Below the pieces are notes generated by a model that had not been told where the DNA came from, did not search any database, and worked only from the letters and a program-made list of their open reading frames with translations. The translations under genes were made by a program, and so were the position numbers. A DNA stretch of 64,000 nucleotides, from assembly GCA_001602455.1 (NCBI GenBank), contig CP012157.1, positions 2,599,733 through 2,663,732 on the forward strand. Reading direction: 5' to 3'. Shown piece after piece: positions 27,108 to 35,167 of this stretch; position 1 is the first letter of the stretch, and every line of letters begins with the position of its first letter. The DNA is from Betaproteobacteria bacterium UKL13-2 (GTDB lineage: Bacteria; Pseudomonadota; Gammaproteobacteria; Burkholderiales; Usitatibacteraceae).

Positions 27108-28346
27108 CTAAACAGGTGCGTTTTCGAGCTCGAACACGGCATGCAGCGCGCGCACAGCCAGCTCCATGTATTTCTCATCCACGACCACAGACGTTTTGAT
27201 TTCCGAGGTTGAGATCATCTGAATGTTCACGTTTTCATGCGCCAAGCATTCGAACATCTTGGCGGCAACGCCAGCGTGGGAGCGCATGCCAATACCAACG
27301 ATGGAGACCTTCGCAATCTTATTGTCGCCCACGACGCCTTTTGCGTTGATTGTCGGTGCCACCTTCTCTTTGAGCAAGGTTAGCGCACGGTTGTAGTCAT
27401 TGCGGTGAACGGTGAAAGAGAAGTCGGTGATGCCCTCTGACGATGTGTTCTGAATAATCACATCAACGTCAATATTCGCCTCGGCAACCGGGCCGAGAAT
27501 CGAATACGCAATACCCGGACGATCTGGCACACCAGTTACAGTGAGTTTGGCTTCGTCACGATTGAATGCAATCCCTGCAATGACGGGTTGTTCCATGTTG
27601 TCCTCCTCATATGTGATCAGCGTGCCGGTGTCGTTCGAATCGTGCGGGGTGAATGACGACAACACGCGCAGTTTTACTTTGTACTTGCCAGCAAATTCCA
27701 CAGAACGAATTTGCAATACCTTCGAACCCAAGCTGGCGAGCTCAAACATTTCTTCGAAGGTGATGCTATCGAGCTTACGCGCTTCCGGCACCACGCGTGG
27801 ATCGGTCGTGTACACACCATCCACGTCTGTGAAGATCTGGCATTCGTCGGCCTTCAACGCCGCCGCGATGGCAACCCCGGTGGTGTCCGATCCGCCGCGC
27901 CCGAGGGTCGTCAAGTTGCCCTCACCATCAATTCCCTGAAAGCCTGCCACCACTGCCACGTAGCCATTGGCCAAATCACGACGAATGTTGGCGTCATCAA
28001 TCGACAAAATGCGCGCCTTGGTGAAGGCGCTGTCAGTGGTGATCTTTACCTGCCAGCCGGTGTAACTCTTGGCTTTCAGACCCAAACTCTGCAAGGCAAG
28101 CGCCAGCAGGCCAACGGAGACTTGTTCGCCGGTTGAGGCGATCACGTCAAGTTCACGGCCGGAAGGGTCGTCAGATAACTGTTTGGCGAGGCCAATCAGA
28201 CGATTTGTTTCGCCCGACATCGCCGACGGAACGACGACAAGCTGGTGACCCTGCGCGTGGTAGTGCGCGATGCGCTTCGCGACTTCGCGGATGCGCTCTG
28301 GCGAGCCCATTGACGTGCCGCCGTATTTTTGGATGATCAGTGACAT
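27108..28346 (-). CDS. lysC: Aspartate kinase
   Basis: A 412-residue enzyme that phosphorylates aspartate, the first step to lysine, threonine and methionine. The kinase domain begins with [16 protein letters not shown] and contains [19 protein letters not shown] and [11 protein letters not shown]. Two C-terminal ACT domains (from about residue 265; [20 protein letters not shown] and [20 protein letters not shown]) bind the feedback inhibitor. Length and layout match the alpha-type single-function enzymes of Betaproteobacteria. ATG 28346 matches the family start; 16 upstream in-frame residues are not conserved-looking. Confidence 0.95.
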   Translation of the reverse strand: MSLIIQKYGGTSMGSPERIREVAKRIAHYHAQGHQLVVVPSAMSGETNRLIGLAKQLSDDPSGRELDVIASTGEQVSVGLLALALQSLGLKAKSYTGWQVKITTDSAFTKARILSIDDANIRRDLANGYVAVVAGFQGIDGEGNLTTLGRGGSDTTGVAIAAALKADECQIFTDVDGVYTTDPRVVPEARKLDSITFEEMFELASLGSKVLQIRSVEFAGKYKVKLRVLSSFTPHDSNDTGTLITYEEDNMEQPVIAGIAFNRDEAKLTVTGVPDRPGIAYSILGPVAEANIDVDVIIQNTSSEGITDFSFTVHRNDYNRALTLLKEKVAPTINAKGVVGDNKIAKVSIVGIGMRSHAGVAAKMFECLAHENVNIQMISTSEIKTSVVVDEKYMELAVRALHAVFELENAPV

Positions 28347-28467
28347 AGAAAGTAGGTTGGTGAAACTTGTGTGATTTTTGCGAAAGTCCATCATTTTAGC
28401 GGTTCAGCCGCCACAAGGCCAATCCAACTGAGGGGGAAGATATAGTGCTGCTTTATACTGCCAGCCC

Positions 28468-28929
28468 ATGAGCGCTGACAAAACAATCGCGGTGACCCGC
28501 CGCCTAGAGTTCGACGCCGGCCACCGGTTGCCCAATCACAAAAGTCAGTGCCGCAATATTCACGGACATCGCTATGCCATCGAGATCACTCTCACGGCTG
28601 ATTTGGTGGACGAAGAAGGTGCGTCCGACAACGGTATGGTGATGGACTTCGGCGACATCAAAGCCATTGCCAACGAAAAACTCGTGTCAATCTGGGACCA
28701 TGCATTTCTGGTCTGGAAAGGCGACACGATCATGCGTGACTTTCTGGCCATGATCCCCGATCACAAGACGGTGGTACTCGACGATGTTCCCACCGCCGAG
28801 AATTTGGTCGCGGCCGCATTTCAGATTCTCGAACACGCTTACCGCGACAGATTCGGCCACGAACTGACGCTGACCCGTGTGCGCCTATACGAGACGCCGA
28901 ATTGCTGGGCGGATGCAGTCAATCGATAG
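28468..28929 (+). CDS. queD: 6-carboxytetrahydropterin synthase QueD
   Basis: A 153-residue enzyme that turns 7,8-dihydroneopterin triphosphate into 6-carboxytetrahydropterin in queuosine synthesis. The zinc ligands are His in FDAGHRLPNH and the His pair in RNIHGHRYAIEI; the catalytic Cys is in SQCRNIHGH. A WDHAFLVWKGD segment and the C-terminal LTRVRLYETPNCWADA complete the fold. It is divergent from lysC and upstream of the cytochrome c' gene. Confidence 0.93.
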   Translation: MSADKTIAVTRRLEFDAGHRLPNHKSQCRNIHGHRYAIEITLTADLVDEEGASDNGMVMDFGDIKAIANEKLVSIWDHAFLVWKGDTIMRDFLAMIPDHKTVVLDDVPTAENLVAAAFQILEHAYRDRFGHELTLTRVRLYETPNCWADAVNR

Positions 28930-29039
28930 CATCGGTCGGTCGAGAATACTTTAGGGTTGCAGTCTGCGCGTTTGTCGCTAAACTCCAACCGTTGATCACC
29001 GCACCAACACACTTTCCCACTTCCCCCGAGAGGACCCCA

Positions 29040-29492
29040 ATGGTTAAGATCGCCGCTGCCGCCATCGTCGCCACAGCAACACTCGCCGCCAGCACCGCAT
29101 TCGCACAAGCTAAACCCGAGGACGCAATTGCCTACCGCCAAGGCGCGTTCAAAGTGATCGGCTGGAATTTCGGCCCGATGGCCGGGATGGTGCAAGGACG
29201 TATTCCTTACGATAAAGATGGTTTCGCCAAACGCGCGGCGAATGTTGCCGCTGTTGCCGCCATGCCGCTTGAAGGCTTCGGTCCTGGCACCGACGCTGGC
29301 GCGCCGACCAAAGCAAAGCCCGAAGTTTGGTCAAAAGCCGATGACTTCAAAGCCAAGATGATGAAGATGAACGAAGAGGCCACCAAACTCGCGGCGATTG
29401 CCAAGACTGGCAGCTTGGATGACATCAAGAAACAATTTGGTGCAACTGGTGCCACATGCAAGGCCTGCCACGACGACTACCGGAACAAATGA
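29040..29492 (+). CDS. Cytochrome c' (cytochrome c-556 type)
   Basis: A 150-residue periplasmic heme protein with a signal peptide (cut after STAFAQA, about residue 23), a four-helix bundle and a single C-terminal heme-binding motif CKACHDD (about residues 140-146), which is the class II cytochrome c arrangement. Cytochromes c' bind NO or act in electron transfer. The ATG at 29040 follows a GAGAGGA ribosome site. The 3' flank is an unusually structured stretch that begins right at the stop codon. Confidence 0.92.
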   Translation: MVKIAAAAIVATATLAASTAFAQAKPEDAIAYRQGAFKVIGWNFGPMAGMVQGRIPYDKDGFAKRAANVAAVAAMPLEGFGPGTDAGAPTKAKPEVWSKADDFKAKMMKMNEEATKLAAIAKTGSLDDIKKQFGATGATCKACHDDYRNK

Positions 29493-29710
29493 CGTCGTTG
29501 TCCAAGAGCAAGCCCTTTCGGGCGTAGCGATTGGAAACAACGACGCACGCGGCACTTGCAAGTGCCTTATGCTTCTTCGTCGTCCACAAGTCGGCAGGGA
29601 CTTGCGGAGCCGCGTCGTAGAAGTCCCCGCGCACAACCACAAGGGTTGCGCCGGGCGGGGATCCAATTTCTCTTCCAAGAGCAAGCGCCCCCTAAGTTAG
29701 TGGGGGCGCG
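29493..29710 (+). ncRNA. Candidate structured 3' region after the cytochrome c' gene
   Basis: Starting immediately at the stop codon there is a chain of stable hairpins: CGTCGTTG/CAACGACG (29493-29545) enclosing GCCC-tttc-GGGC; the palindrome GGCACTTGCAAGTGCC (29551-29566); CAAGTC/GACTTG (about 29587-29603); TCCCCGC/GCGGGGA (29624-29661) enclosing a CAACC/GGTTG stem; and GCGCCCCC/GGGGGCGC (29685-29709). The motif CCAAGAGCAAG occurs near both ends (about 29502 and 29675). It may be a 3'-derived RNA, or a dispersed repeat seen here once. Nothing proves expression. Confidence 0.35.
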
Positions 29711-29730
29711 ACGGCTGGTTCGCGAGAAGC

Positions 29731-29768
29731 AAAAACGGAGATTGGCGCGAGCTAATCTCCGTTTTTTT
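29731..29768. terminator. Bidirectional terminator between cytochrome c' and the PspC gene
   Basis: The stem AAAAACGGAGATT/AATCTCCGTTTTTTT with a 10-nt loop has A-run and T-run flanks, serving the convergent genes on both sides. It touches the repeat end at 29771-29785. Confidence 0.9.
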
Positions 29769-29770
29769 CC

Positions 29771-29785
29771 GAAATGTTCAGGCTA
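29771..29785. mobile_element. Single end of a TAGCCTGAA-family element
   Basis: GAAATGTTCAGGCTA matches the right end of the complete elements. No matching left end lies nearby, so only a remnant is present. Read on the minus strand, its first three bases TAG (29783-29785) are the stop codon of the PspC gene. Confidence 0.65.
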
Positions 29786-30205
29786 AACCGACGGCGGCAC
29801 GGGCGGTGGGCTAGGCGGTGGCGGCGCGGGTGCTGCTGGCACCGCAGCGACCATCGCCATCGGTCGCTCCATCGGCACAAAAATCCACAGCAAGACATAC
29901 ATCAAGACGCCGAGGCCGTGCAGGAACGCGGTCAGGATAAACAGAATACGCCACGCCCAAGTCGGGATGTTGGTCGCCTGCGCAAGCCCGCCGGCAACAC
30001 CACCCAACCAACGATCGGTCACCGAGCGCTTGAGTTGCCGCATCGCCGTCTGTGATTGTTCGATCGCCGCACGCGCCGCCTGCGCCGCCGGTGCGGGGCC
30101 CAAGTCACGGATCACACGCGCTTTTGCCGCCGCGTATTCGTCGTCGGTCAACGCGCCTTGTTGGTGAAGCTGTTGCAGTTTTTCGAGTTGCTCGGCCCAA
30201 TTCAT
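29783..30205 (-). CDS. SHOCT and PspC domain membrane protein
   Basis: A 140-residue protein. The N-terminal SHOCT-like segment (LEKLQQLHQQGALTDDEYAA, about residues 7-26) is followed by a PspC domain (DRWLGGVAGGLAQATNIPTW, about 64-83, then a membrane helix WRILFILTAFLHGLGVLMYV) and a Pro-rich tail (APPPPSPPPVPPS). PspC proteins take part in envelope stress responses; no other psp gene is in the window. Its TAG stop coincides with a repeat end at 29783-29785. Confidence 0.83.
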   Translation of the reverse strand: MNWAEQLEKLQQLHQQGALTDDEYAAAKARVIRDLGPAPAAQAARAAIEQSQTAMRQLKRSVTDRWLGGVAGGLAQATNIPTWAWRILFILTAFLHGLGVLMYVLLWIFVPMERPMAMVAAVPAAPAPPPPSPPPVPPSV

Positions 30206-30350
30206 ATTGCCTCCTATCGGCAGTGATGCGGAAAAATTGTTATCCGCTGATAAAAATCATATTGGGGCCAATGTCGCGCACACCATAGGCGAATACGACG
30301 AAATGCAGCCGCTGGCGCTTCAACTGTAATTTATTGCGCTTTTCTAACGA

Positions 30351-31031
30351 TCAACCGAAGGGCCTCGCGACGACCATGTAGGTGATCGTAGCTGCAATCC
30401 CCACCGCAATCCAAGAAAGCCATATAGGACGCGCATTTTCAGACAAAACTGGCTGAAACTCGCCGTCATTGCTGGACTTTGTTCCGGTAATCATAGGCTT
30501 GATCAAATTGTCGTGTTTGACAAAAAAATAAAATGCGATTGCGCACAAGTGCCCGATTGCCAACGCGATGATGACATTCGAGTTGATTTTGTGAATCGAT
30601 GTCAGAAGATCACTCACCTCTTTGCTGACCGCGCTCGCATACGGCCCGCTCATCAGAATATCGTCGTCTGCAAACAGACCCGTGATGGCTTGAAAGCCAA
30701 CCACCACAAGAATCGCGAGTACCGACAAGGCGCCCATCGGATTGTGTCCGACCCACTTCGGTGCGGCGGGGTTTGTGATGTTCCGCAGATACTGCACGAT
30801 GCTCGACGGCCCCTTCACAAAATTCACAAAGCGCGCGTGCTGGTTGCCAATGACACCCCAAATGAGTCGAAAGAGAATCAAGCCCAACACGAGATAGCCA
30901 AGTCGTTTGTGCCATTCCATCCAATTGCCACCGAGCTCCTGCGTGATGAAGAGCCCGACAATCGAGAGCACCAGCAGCCAGTGGAAGAGTCGAACAGGCA
31001 AATCCCAAACGCGTATTGAGTCCATGGCCAT
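30351..31031 (-). CDS. Cytochrome b561 family diheme membrane protein
   Basis: A 226-residue membrane protein with about five hydrophobic segments, starting with DSIRVWDLPVRLFHWLLV. Its heme-ligating His are likely in LFHWLL, EWHKRLGYLVLGL, TSIHKINSN and IGHLCAIAF. Such proteins move electrons between periplasmic dehydrogenases and quinone. It starts 10 bp after the PQQ dehydrogenase stop, and so is a plausible electron acceptor in that pathway. ATG at 31031 or 31025. Confidence 0.85.
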   Translation of the reverse strand: MAMDSIRVWDLPVRLFHWLLVLSIVGLFITQELGGNWMEWHKRLGYLVLGLILFRLIWGVIGNQHARFVNFVKGPSSIVQYLRNITNPAAPKWVGHNPMGALSVLAILVVVGFQAITGLFADDDILMSGPYASAVSKEVSDLLTSIHKINSNVIIALAIGHLCAIAFYFFVKHDNLIKPMITGTKSSNDGEFQPVLSENARPIWLSWIAVGIAATITYMVVARPFG

Positions 31032-31041
31032 GTCCGTGAAA

Positions 31042-32241
31042 TTATTTGGCGGGTTCAACGCGTAATAGTGCGCCGTTCGACGAGTCGGTCAATAGATAGA
31101 TGTTGCCATCCGGACCATTGCGAACGTCACGAATGCGGCCGAGCTCGTTTACGAACATACGCTCCTGCGCAACGACTTTGTCACCGTCAATTGTTAGACG
31201 CACAACAAGCTGTCCAGCCAACGCACCGACCAATGCATTGCCTTTCCACTTTGGGAAATTGGTCGGCGACTCACGTCCGTTACCATCACTTCCCACAAAC
31301 GCCATACCGGACGGCGCAATCGAAGGCACCCAGTAGATCAGCGGCTGCGCCATGCCTGCTTTAGTGGTGCCTTCACCAATCTTAGTACCAAGGCCGTAGT
31401 TCACACCATAAGTAATGACTGGCCAGCCGTAGTTGGTTCCCCCGACCATGATGTTGACTTCGTCACCACCCTGCGCACCATGCTCGTGAGTCCACAATTT
31501 ACCGCTCACCGGATTCAGCGCCGCGCCCTGCATGTTGCGATTGCCAAGAGTGAAAATTTCCGGCTTCGCGTCCTTGGTTTTGACAAATGGATTGTCTGGT
31601 GGCACACGTCCATCGTCAAACAAACGGATCGATTTGCCCGCATGATCATTGAGTTGCTGTGCGCGTTGCTCCGCGCCCTTGGCCGGGCTGTCGCCGCGGT
31701 CACCGAAGGTCACAAACAAATAGCCGTCGCGGTCAAACACGATGCGCGAGCCAAAGTGAAGACCCCTGTCAGATTTTGGCGCGAGCTTAAACAACACCTG
31801 CACGTCCGTCATCTTCGGCGTGTCTTTCGTGCCGCCAAGTTTGCCGCGTGCAAGCTCCGTGCCGTGCAAGCCACCCTCAGTGGCGTTATAGGTCCAATAA
31901 ATCCAACCGTTCTCGGCGTACTTGGGATGAAGCGCGACATCAAGTAAACCGCCCTGGCCAAACTCAGCGACCTTTGGCATACCTTCGACGGCCCTCTCCA
32001 CCAGCTTGCCGCTGTCAAGAACACGCAAGGTGCCACGCCGCTCGGTCACCAACATTCGACCATCTGGGAGAAGCGCGACCGCCCACGGATTTTTCAAGCC
32101 TTCAGCCACGGTCACAACATTAACCTTGTAGTCAGCCGTCGAAAGCGTTTTCATTTTTTGCGCGAACACAGGTGTGGCAACACCGATGCCGATAATTGCC
32201 GTCGCGATGGCGGCGAAGCGTTTGATAAACAAAGAATTCAT
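31042..32241 (-). CDS. PQQ-dependent aldose sugar dehydrogenase (soluble type)
   Basis: A 399-residue periplasmic beta-propeller enzyme with a clear signal peptide (MNSLFIKRFAAIATAIIGIG, cut after PVFA). Hallmarks are GLKNPWAVALLPDGRMLVTER, LHFGSRIVFDRDGYLFVTFGD (GDRGDSP follows), TLGNRNMQGAALNP, HEHGAQGGDEVNIM and NYGWPVITYGVNYG, the pattern of the E. coli YliI/Asd and soluble glucose dehydrogenase group. It oxidises aldoses with PQQ as cofactor. ATG 32241 puts the signal peptide first; 32253 is also in frame. It is 51 bp downstream of the PqqU-like receptor gene and 10 bp upstream of a cytochrome b561. Confidence 0.92.
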   Translation of the reverse strand: MNSLFIKRFAAIATAIIGIGVATPVFAQKMKTLSTADYKVNVVTVAEGLKNPWAVALLPDGRMLVTERRGTLRVLDSGKLVERAVEGMPKVAEFGQGGLLDVALHPKYAENGWIYWTYNATEGGLHGTELARGKLGGTKDTPKMTDVQVLFKLAPKSDRGLHFGSRIVFDRDGYLFVTFGDRGDSPAKGAEQRAQQLNDHAGKSIRLFDDGRVPPDNPFVKTKDAKPEIFTLGNRNMQGAALNPVSGKLWTHEHGAQGGDEVNIMVGGTNYGWPVITYGVNYGLGTKIGEGTTKAGMAQPLIYWVPSIAPSGMAFVGSDGNGRESPTNFPKWKGNALVGALAGQLVVRLTIDGDKVVAQERMFVNELGRIRDVRNGPDGNIYLLTDSSNGALLRVEPAK

Positions 32242-32292
32242 AGCAACTTTCATACGAAAAAATAGCAACTCGAGCGCAGCACTCGCCAACAC

Positions 32293-34431
32293 TCAAAAAA
32301 GAATGGTGCCGGTGACGCCGAGCAAAAACCGACGGGCTGGGGCAGGCTCAAAGAAACGCTGATTTGCTTCATTGACAGTAACACTGCCCACATATTTTGC
32401 ATCAGCGAGATTCTCTGCGCGGACAAACATTTCGAGCTTGATGGGTAGCACATCACCGAACGGACGCATTACTGCCGTTCGGTAGCGCACCGCCGCGTTC
32501 AGCGCAGCATAACCCGCCGCGAAAGTGGAGTTCGCATCATCGGTGGCGATGCGTGAGCGTGCCACGGCTTCGGCGGAGACCAACCATCCCGGTGCGCCTC
32601 GTCCCGATGGATGCCACGTTAGTTCCGTAAAAATGTTAGCGCGAGGCACGGCGGGCAGCCACTGGCCGGCTGGAATCAGTCGCGCAGTCGCACCGCCGCC
32701 AGCGAGATAGGCTTCGCTGACCGTGGCATTTAGCCGTGTCAACGCAGCCAAAGCCGACCATTGGTTCGCGCGATTCCATTTGGCGGAAAGCTCAAGGCCA
32801 CGTCGGCTGGTCGCCGCTGCGTTTTGAAATGTCGCACGGCCACCGATGGAACTAGCCTGCACAATTTCATCTTGTGTACGAATCGTAAAAACGGCCGCGT
32901 TGAGCGCCACCGCACCGATATGCTTGACGCCGACTTCCCATTGCCGTGCAACGCTTGGGCTCAGTGTCGTATTCAGCCCATTCGACTGATCGGGCTTGTA
33001 GGCCAGTTCGGCCGAGGTTGGTGTTTCAAAACCGCGCGCACCAGTGACGTAGAGTGAAGTATCGGTCGAGAACTGTTTGACCACGCTAATGGATGGCGAC
33101 GTTGCGGCGAACCTGATGTCACCAGAGTCATCACCATTACCGATGCGAATGTAGCCGTCGCGCACACTGAGCTTGATATCGCTACGACGCAACCCAGCGT
33201 GTAAAGACGCGCTGGTGGTGACCGCCCAATTCAGTTGCCCGAACACATCGACTGATCGCTGCGTATTGATTTCGTCGCGCCGGAGATTGCCCCGCACGCC
33301 TAACATCACCGCACTACCCTGCCCCACAAAATTCTCATACCCTTTGCGATCGTCTCGGGCACCATCGGCGTCCACACCAATTGCCCAAGTCACACGGCCT
33401 GCGACCTTGGCCAATCGCAATCCAAGCCCATCAAAGCGACGATGAAAATCGACCACCCCACCAGCACTTGTCGATGCAAGTTGCGCCGCCACCGGTATCG
33501 ACAAATACTGGCTCACGTCGCGCATACCGACATAGGCGATTGCTTTAGCCTCAACGCCACCTAACATGAGCGATAACACACTACCTACTTGTTGATGGCT
33601 GATCGACTTTCGCGTGTTGAATTGAACAGCCGCTGCCGCGACTTGGCGGCGATCACCATGTGCAAACTGCGTCGCGGTGATACCGAGCGGGTCCTGCGTG
33701 TTGGGTTGGTCAATACGATGACCAGTCAACATGAGTGACGCCGAACCCCACACCGGCAATTCCAGCTTCGCATAAGTGTGATCGCGCTTCACGCGACTAT
33801 GGTCGCGATAGCCCTCACTCACCAGCCGCTGCGTGGCGATAAATACCGACGCATCGCGTTCACCATCGCGTCCCTCCAGACGTGGTGACCACAGTTGCAA
33901 CAGCGTAATCTGCATTCCGTCTTGCCCCACAATCGCGCGAGACTCCACGCCCCCCCGGGGCACTGCAGGCTGCGTCGTGACCGCGATCACCCCACCGGCA
34001 GCGTTGCCATAGCCCACTGCCGAAGGGCCGCGCAACACTTCCATCGATGCCGCCGCAAACAGCGGAATGACTGAACCCTGCCCCTGCCCGTCTGGAATGG
34101 TGGCCGGAATATCATCAACAAAAATTTTGATCCCACGAATGCCAAAGCTTGCGCGTGCACCGAAGCCGCGAATGCTGATCTGCGTATCCTGCGCGTAGTT
34201 CTGGCGATTTTGGACGTTTACACCGGCGACGCGGTTCAACACCTCTGCCACATCGATGAGCGGCAGGGTGTCGCCGATGCGACGCACGCGCAGAAGATCA
34301 ACCGCGCCCGGCGTCACCAGTTCAGCAGTCGGAATCCGCGTTGCTGAAATCAGCAAAGAATCATCGGCCGCGACCGTTTGCGTAGCGGCCGTTGACCATA
34401 TAGAAAACAAAAGTGTCCAAGCGACGGGCAA
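32293..34431 (-). CDS. pqqU: TonB-dependent receptor, PqqU (YncD)-like; start uncertain
   Basis: An outer-membrane receptor. From my knowledge of E. coli YncD/PqqU, the match is close: plug segment NVQNRQNYAQDTQISIRGFG, then DDIPATIPDGQGQGS, EVLRGPSAVGYGNAAGGV, barrel segments RKGYENFV, GNGDDSGDI, ARGFETPTSAELAYK, and the C-terminal YVGSVTVNEANQRFFEPAPA ending in aromatic Phe. YncD was shown to import PQQ. Downstream lies a PQQ sugar dehydrogenase in the same operon. The 5' end is odd: the frame is open to an ATG at 34632, but those 65 residues translate a repeat element; no other ATG or GTG is in frame before the signal-like segment PVAWTLLFSIWSTAAT. I list TTG 34431 as start with low certainty. 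Confidence 0.85.
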   Translation of the reverse strand: MPVAWTLLFSIWSTAATQTVAADDSLLISATRIPTAELVTPGAVDLLRVRRIGDTLPLIDVAEVLNRVAGVNVQNRQNYAQDTQISIRGFGARASFGIRGIKIFVDDIPATIPDGQGQGSVIPLFAAASMEVLRGPSAVGYGNAAGGVIAVTTQPAVPRGGVESRAIVGQDGMQITLLQLWSPRLEGRDGERDASVFIATQRLVSEGYRDHSRVKRDHTYAKLELPVWGSASLMLTGHRIDQPNTQDPLGITATQFAHGDRRQVAAAAVQFNTRKSISHQQVGSVLSLMLGGVEAKAIAYVGMRDVSQYLSIPVAAQLASTSAGGVVDFHRRFDGLGLRLAKVAGRVTWAIGVDADGARDDRKGYENFVGQGSAVMLGVRGNLRRDEINTQRSVDVFGQLNWAVTTSASLHAGLRRSDIKLSVRDGYIRIGNGDDSGDIRFAATSPSISVVKQFSTDTSLYVTGARGFETPTSAELAYKPDQSNGLNTTLSPSVARQWEVGVKHIGAVALNAAVFTIRTQDEIVQASSIGGRATFQNAAATSRRGLELSAKWNRANQWSALAALTRLNATVSEAYLAGGGATARLIPAGQWLPAVPRANIFTELTWHPSGRGAPGWLVSAEAVARSRIATDDANSTFAAGYAALNAAVRYRTAVMRPFGDVLPIKLEMFVRAENLADAKYVGSVTVNEANQRFFEPAPARRFLLGVTGTILF

Positions 34432-34461
34432 TTTCAGGCTTTTTCGCTTGGAGATGCCCGC
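34423..34461. repeat. GATGCCCGTC-family palindrome, copy 3
   Basis: GACGGGCAATTTCAGGC and GGAGATGCCCG flank a short loop, an imperfect hairpin. It covers the likely start region of the pqqU gene. Confidence 0.6.
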
Positions 34462-34484
34462 CGAATAAGGATTTTTTGCAATCG

Positions 34485-34614
34485 GAACTTCTCGAAACCG
34501 TCGCGAGCGGGCGAAGTTCGTGCCGACGGGTTTGGCAAACACGGGACACGTACCCAGTGTACGGCGAGCACCGCAGGCGCGAAATTCGCCCACGCAGCAG
34601 GTTTCCAGAAGTTC
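34485..34614. mobile_element. Complete 130-bp GAACTTC inverted-repeat element
   Basis: The left end reads GAACTTCTCGAAACC (34485-34499), then GGGCGAA; the right end is TTCGCCC, then GGTTTCCAGAAGTTC (34600-34614). These are inverted copies of 15 plus 7 bp. The interior includes CACGGGACACGTACCCAGTG and GCACCGCAGGCGCGAAATTC. It has no coding capacity of its own. A truncated inverted copy is at 22584-22661. It lies within the open frame upstream of pqqU and reads through it. Confidence 0.75.
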
Positions 34615-34632
34615 CCCAATCAGACCGGCCAT

Positions 34633-34926
34633 GTTGAGTATTTACCTACGGCGCACACAACGCGCCAGTAAATCATGTTGAGAAGACAGCACTCTACTGG
34701 TTTATCTCACTCGCGCCTGCCGCGCTGTGGTTCGAGTTCAACCAAGACGCAGGCTTGTGGACGATTCCAAAGGCGCGCATGACGATGCACCAAGCGCACC
34801 TTGCACCTCTTTCCGGCCAGGCAATTTCTTTGCTTTTACAAGTGAAAGAGACACGCGGGGGAAGTCGGCAGCGGAAACCAAGTGCAGTCGACAATCGGCA
34901 ACGCACCGTGTTGGACCGCCAAAAAG
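34633..34926. other. Intergenic region upstream of pqqU
   Basis: About 290 bp between the pqqU repeat region and the tRNA-Ser terminator. No gene, RNA or repeat is recognisable. It should hold the promoter for the pqqU operon. Confidence 0.5.
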
Positions 34927-34955
34927 AAAAACCCCCAGTGAATACTGGGGGTTTT
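34927..34955 (-). terminator. Terminator after tRNA-Ser(TGA)
   Basis: The hairpin AAAACCCCCAGT-gaat-ACTGGGGGTTTT lies 33 bp beyond the tRNA 3' end, with A and T runs on both sides. Confidence 0.9.
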
Positions 34956-34987
34956 GGGACTTTCTTGAACTTCTCCGGACATCAAAC

Positions 34988-35077
34988 TGGCGGAGGCGGT
35001 GAGATTCGAACTCACGGATGACTCGCGCCATCGCTGGTTTTCAAGACCAGTGCCTTAAACCGCTCGGCCACACCTCC
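34988..35077 (-). tRNA. tRNA-Ser(TGA)
   Basis: A 90-nt class II tRNA on the minus strand with encoded CCA. The acceptor stem is GGAGGTG/CGCCTCC (one G-U/A-C variation aside), the anticodon stem-loop is CTGGT-CTTGAAA-ACCAG with anticodon TGA, and the T-arm is GTGAGTTCGAATCTCAC. It has its own terminator. Confidence 0.97.
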
Positions 35078-35114
35078 AATAGCGCCATTTTACCATCGGC
35101 TCATGGACTGGTAC

Positions 35115-35167
35115 TAACCTGAATACTTCACCCGCTGTCGAACGCGCCCCCATGAAATGTTTGGTTA
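35115..35167. mobile_element. TAGCCTGAA-family element, 53-bp form
   Basis: The left end TAACCTGAATACTTCA (from 35115) and the right end CATGAAATGTTTGGTTA (to 35167) enclose TGTCGAACGCGCCCC. It directly abuts the next element; the two share TTAA at the junction. Confidence 0.65.

Noticed and set aside
29493-29684. Minus-strand open frames of 71-117 residues downstream of the cytochrome c' gene
   Set aside because: They overlap the 3' end of the cytochrome gene and the structured hairpin region; no domain or ribosome site is visible.
34840-34925. Cobalamin riboswitch upstream of the TonB receptor, suggested by GGGGGAAGTCGGCAGCGG
   Set aside because: It is on the strand opposite to the receptor gene, the conserved B12-box and other core segments are missing, and the receptor matches PqqU, not BtuB.
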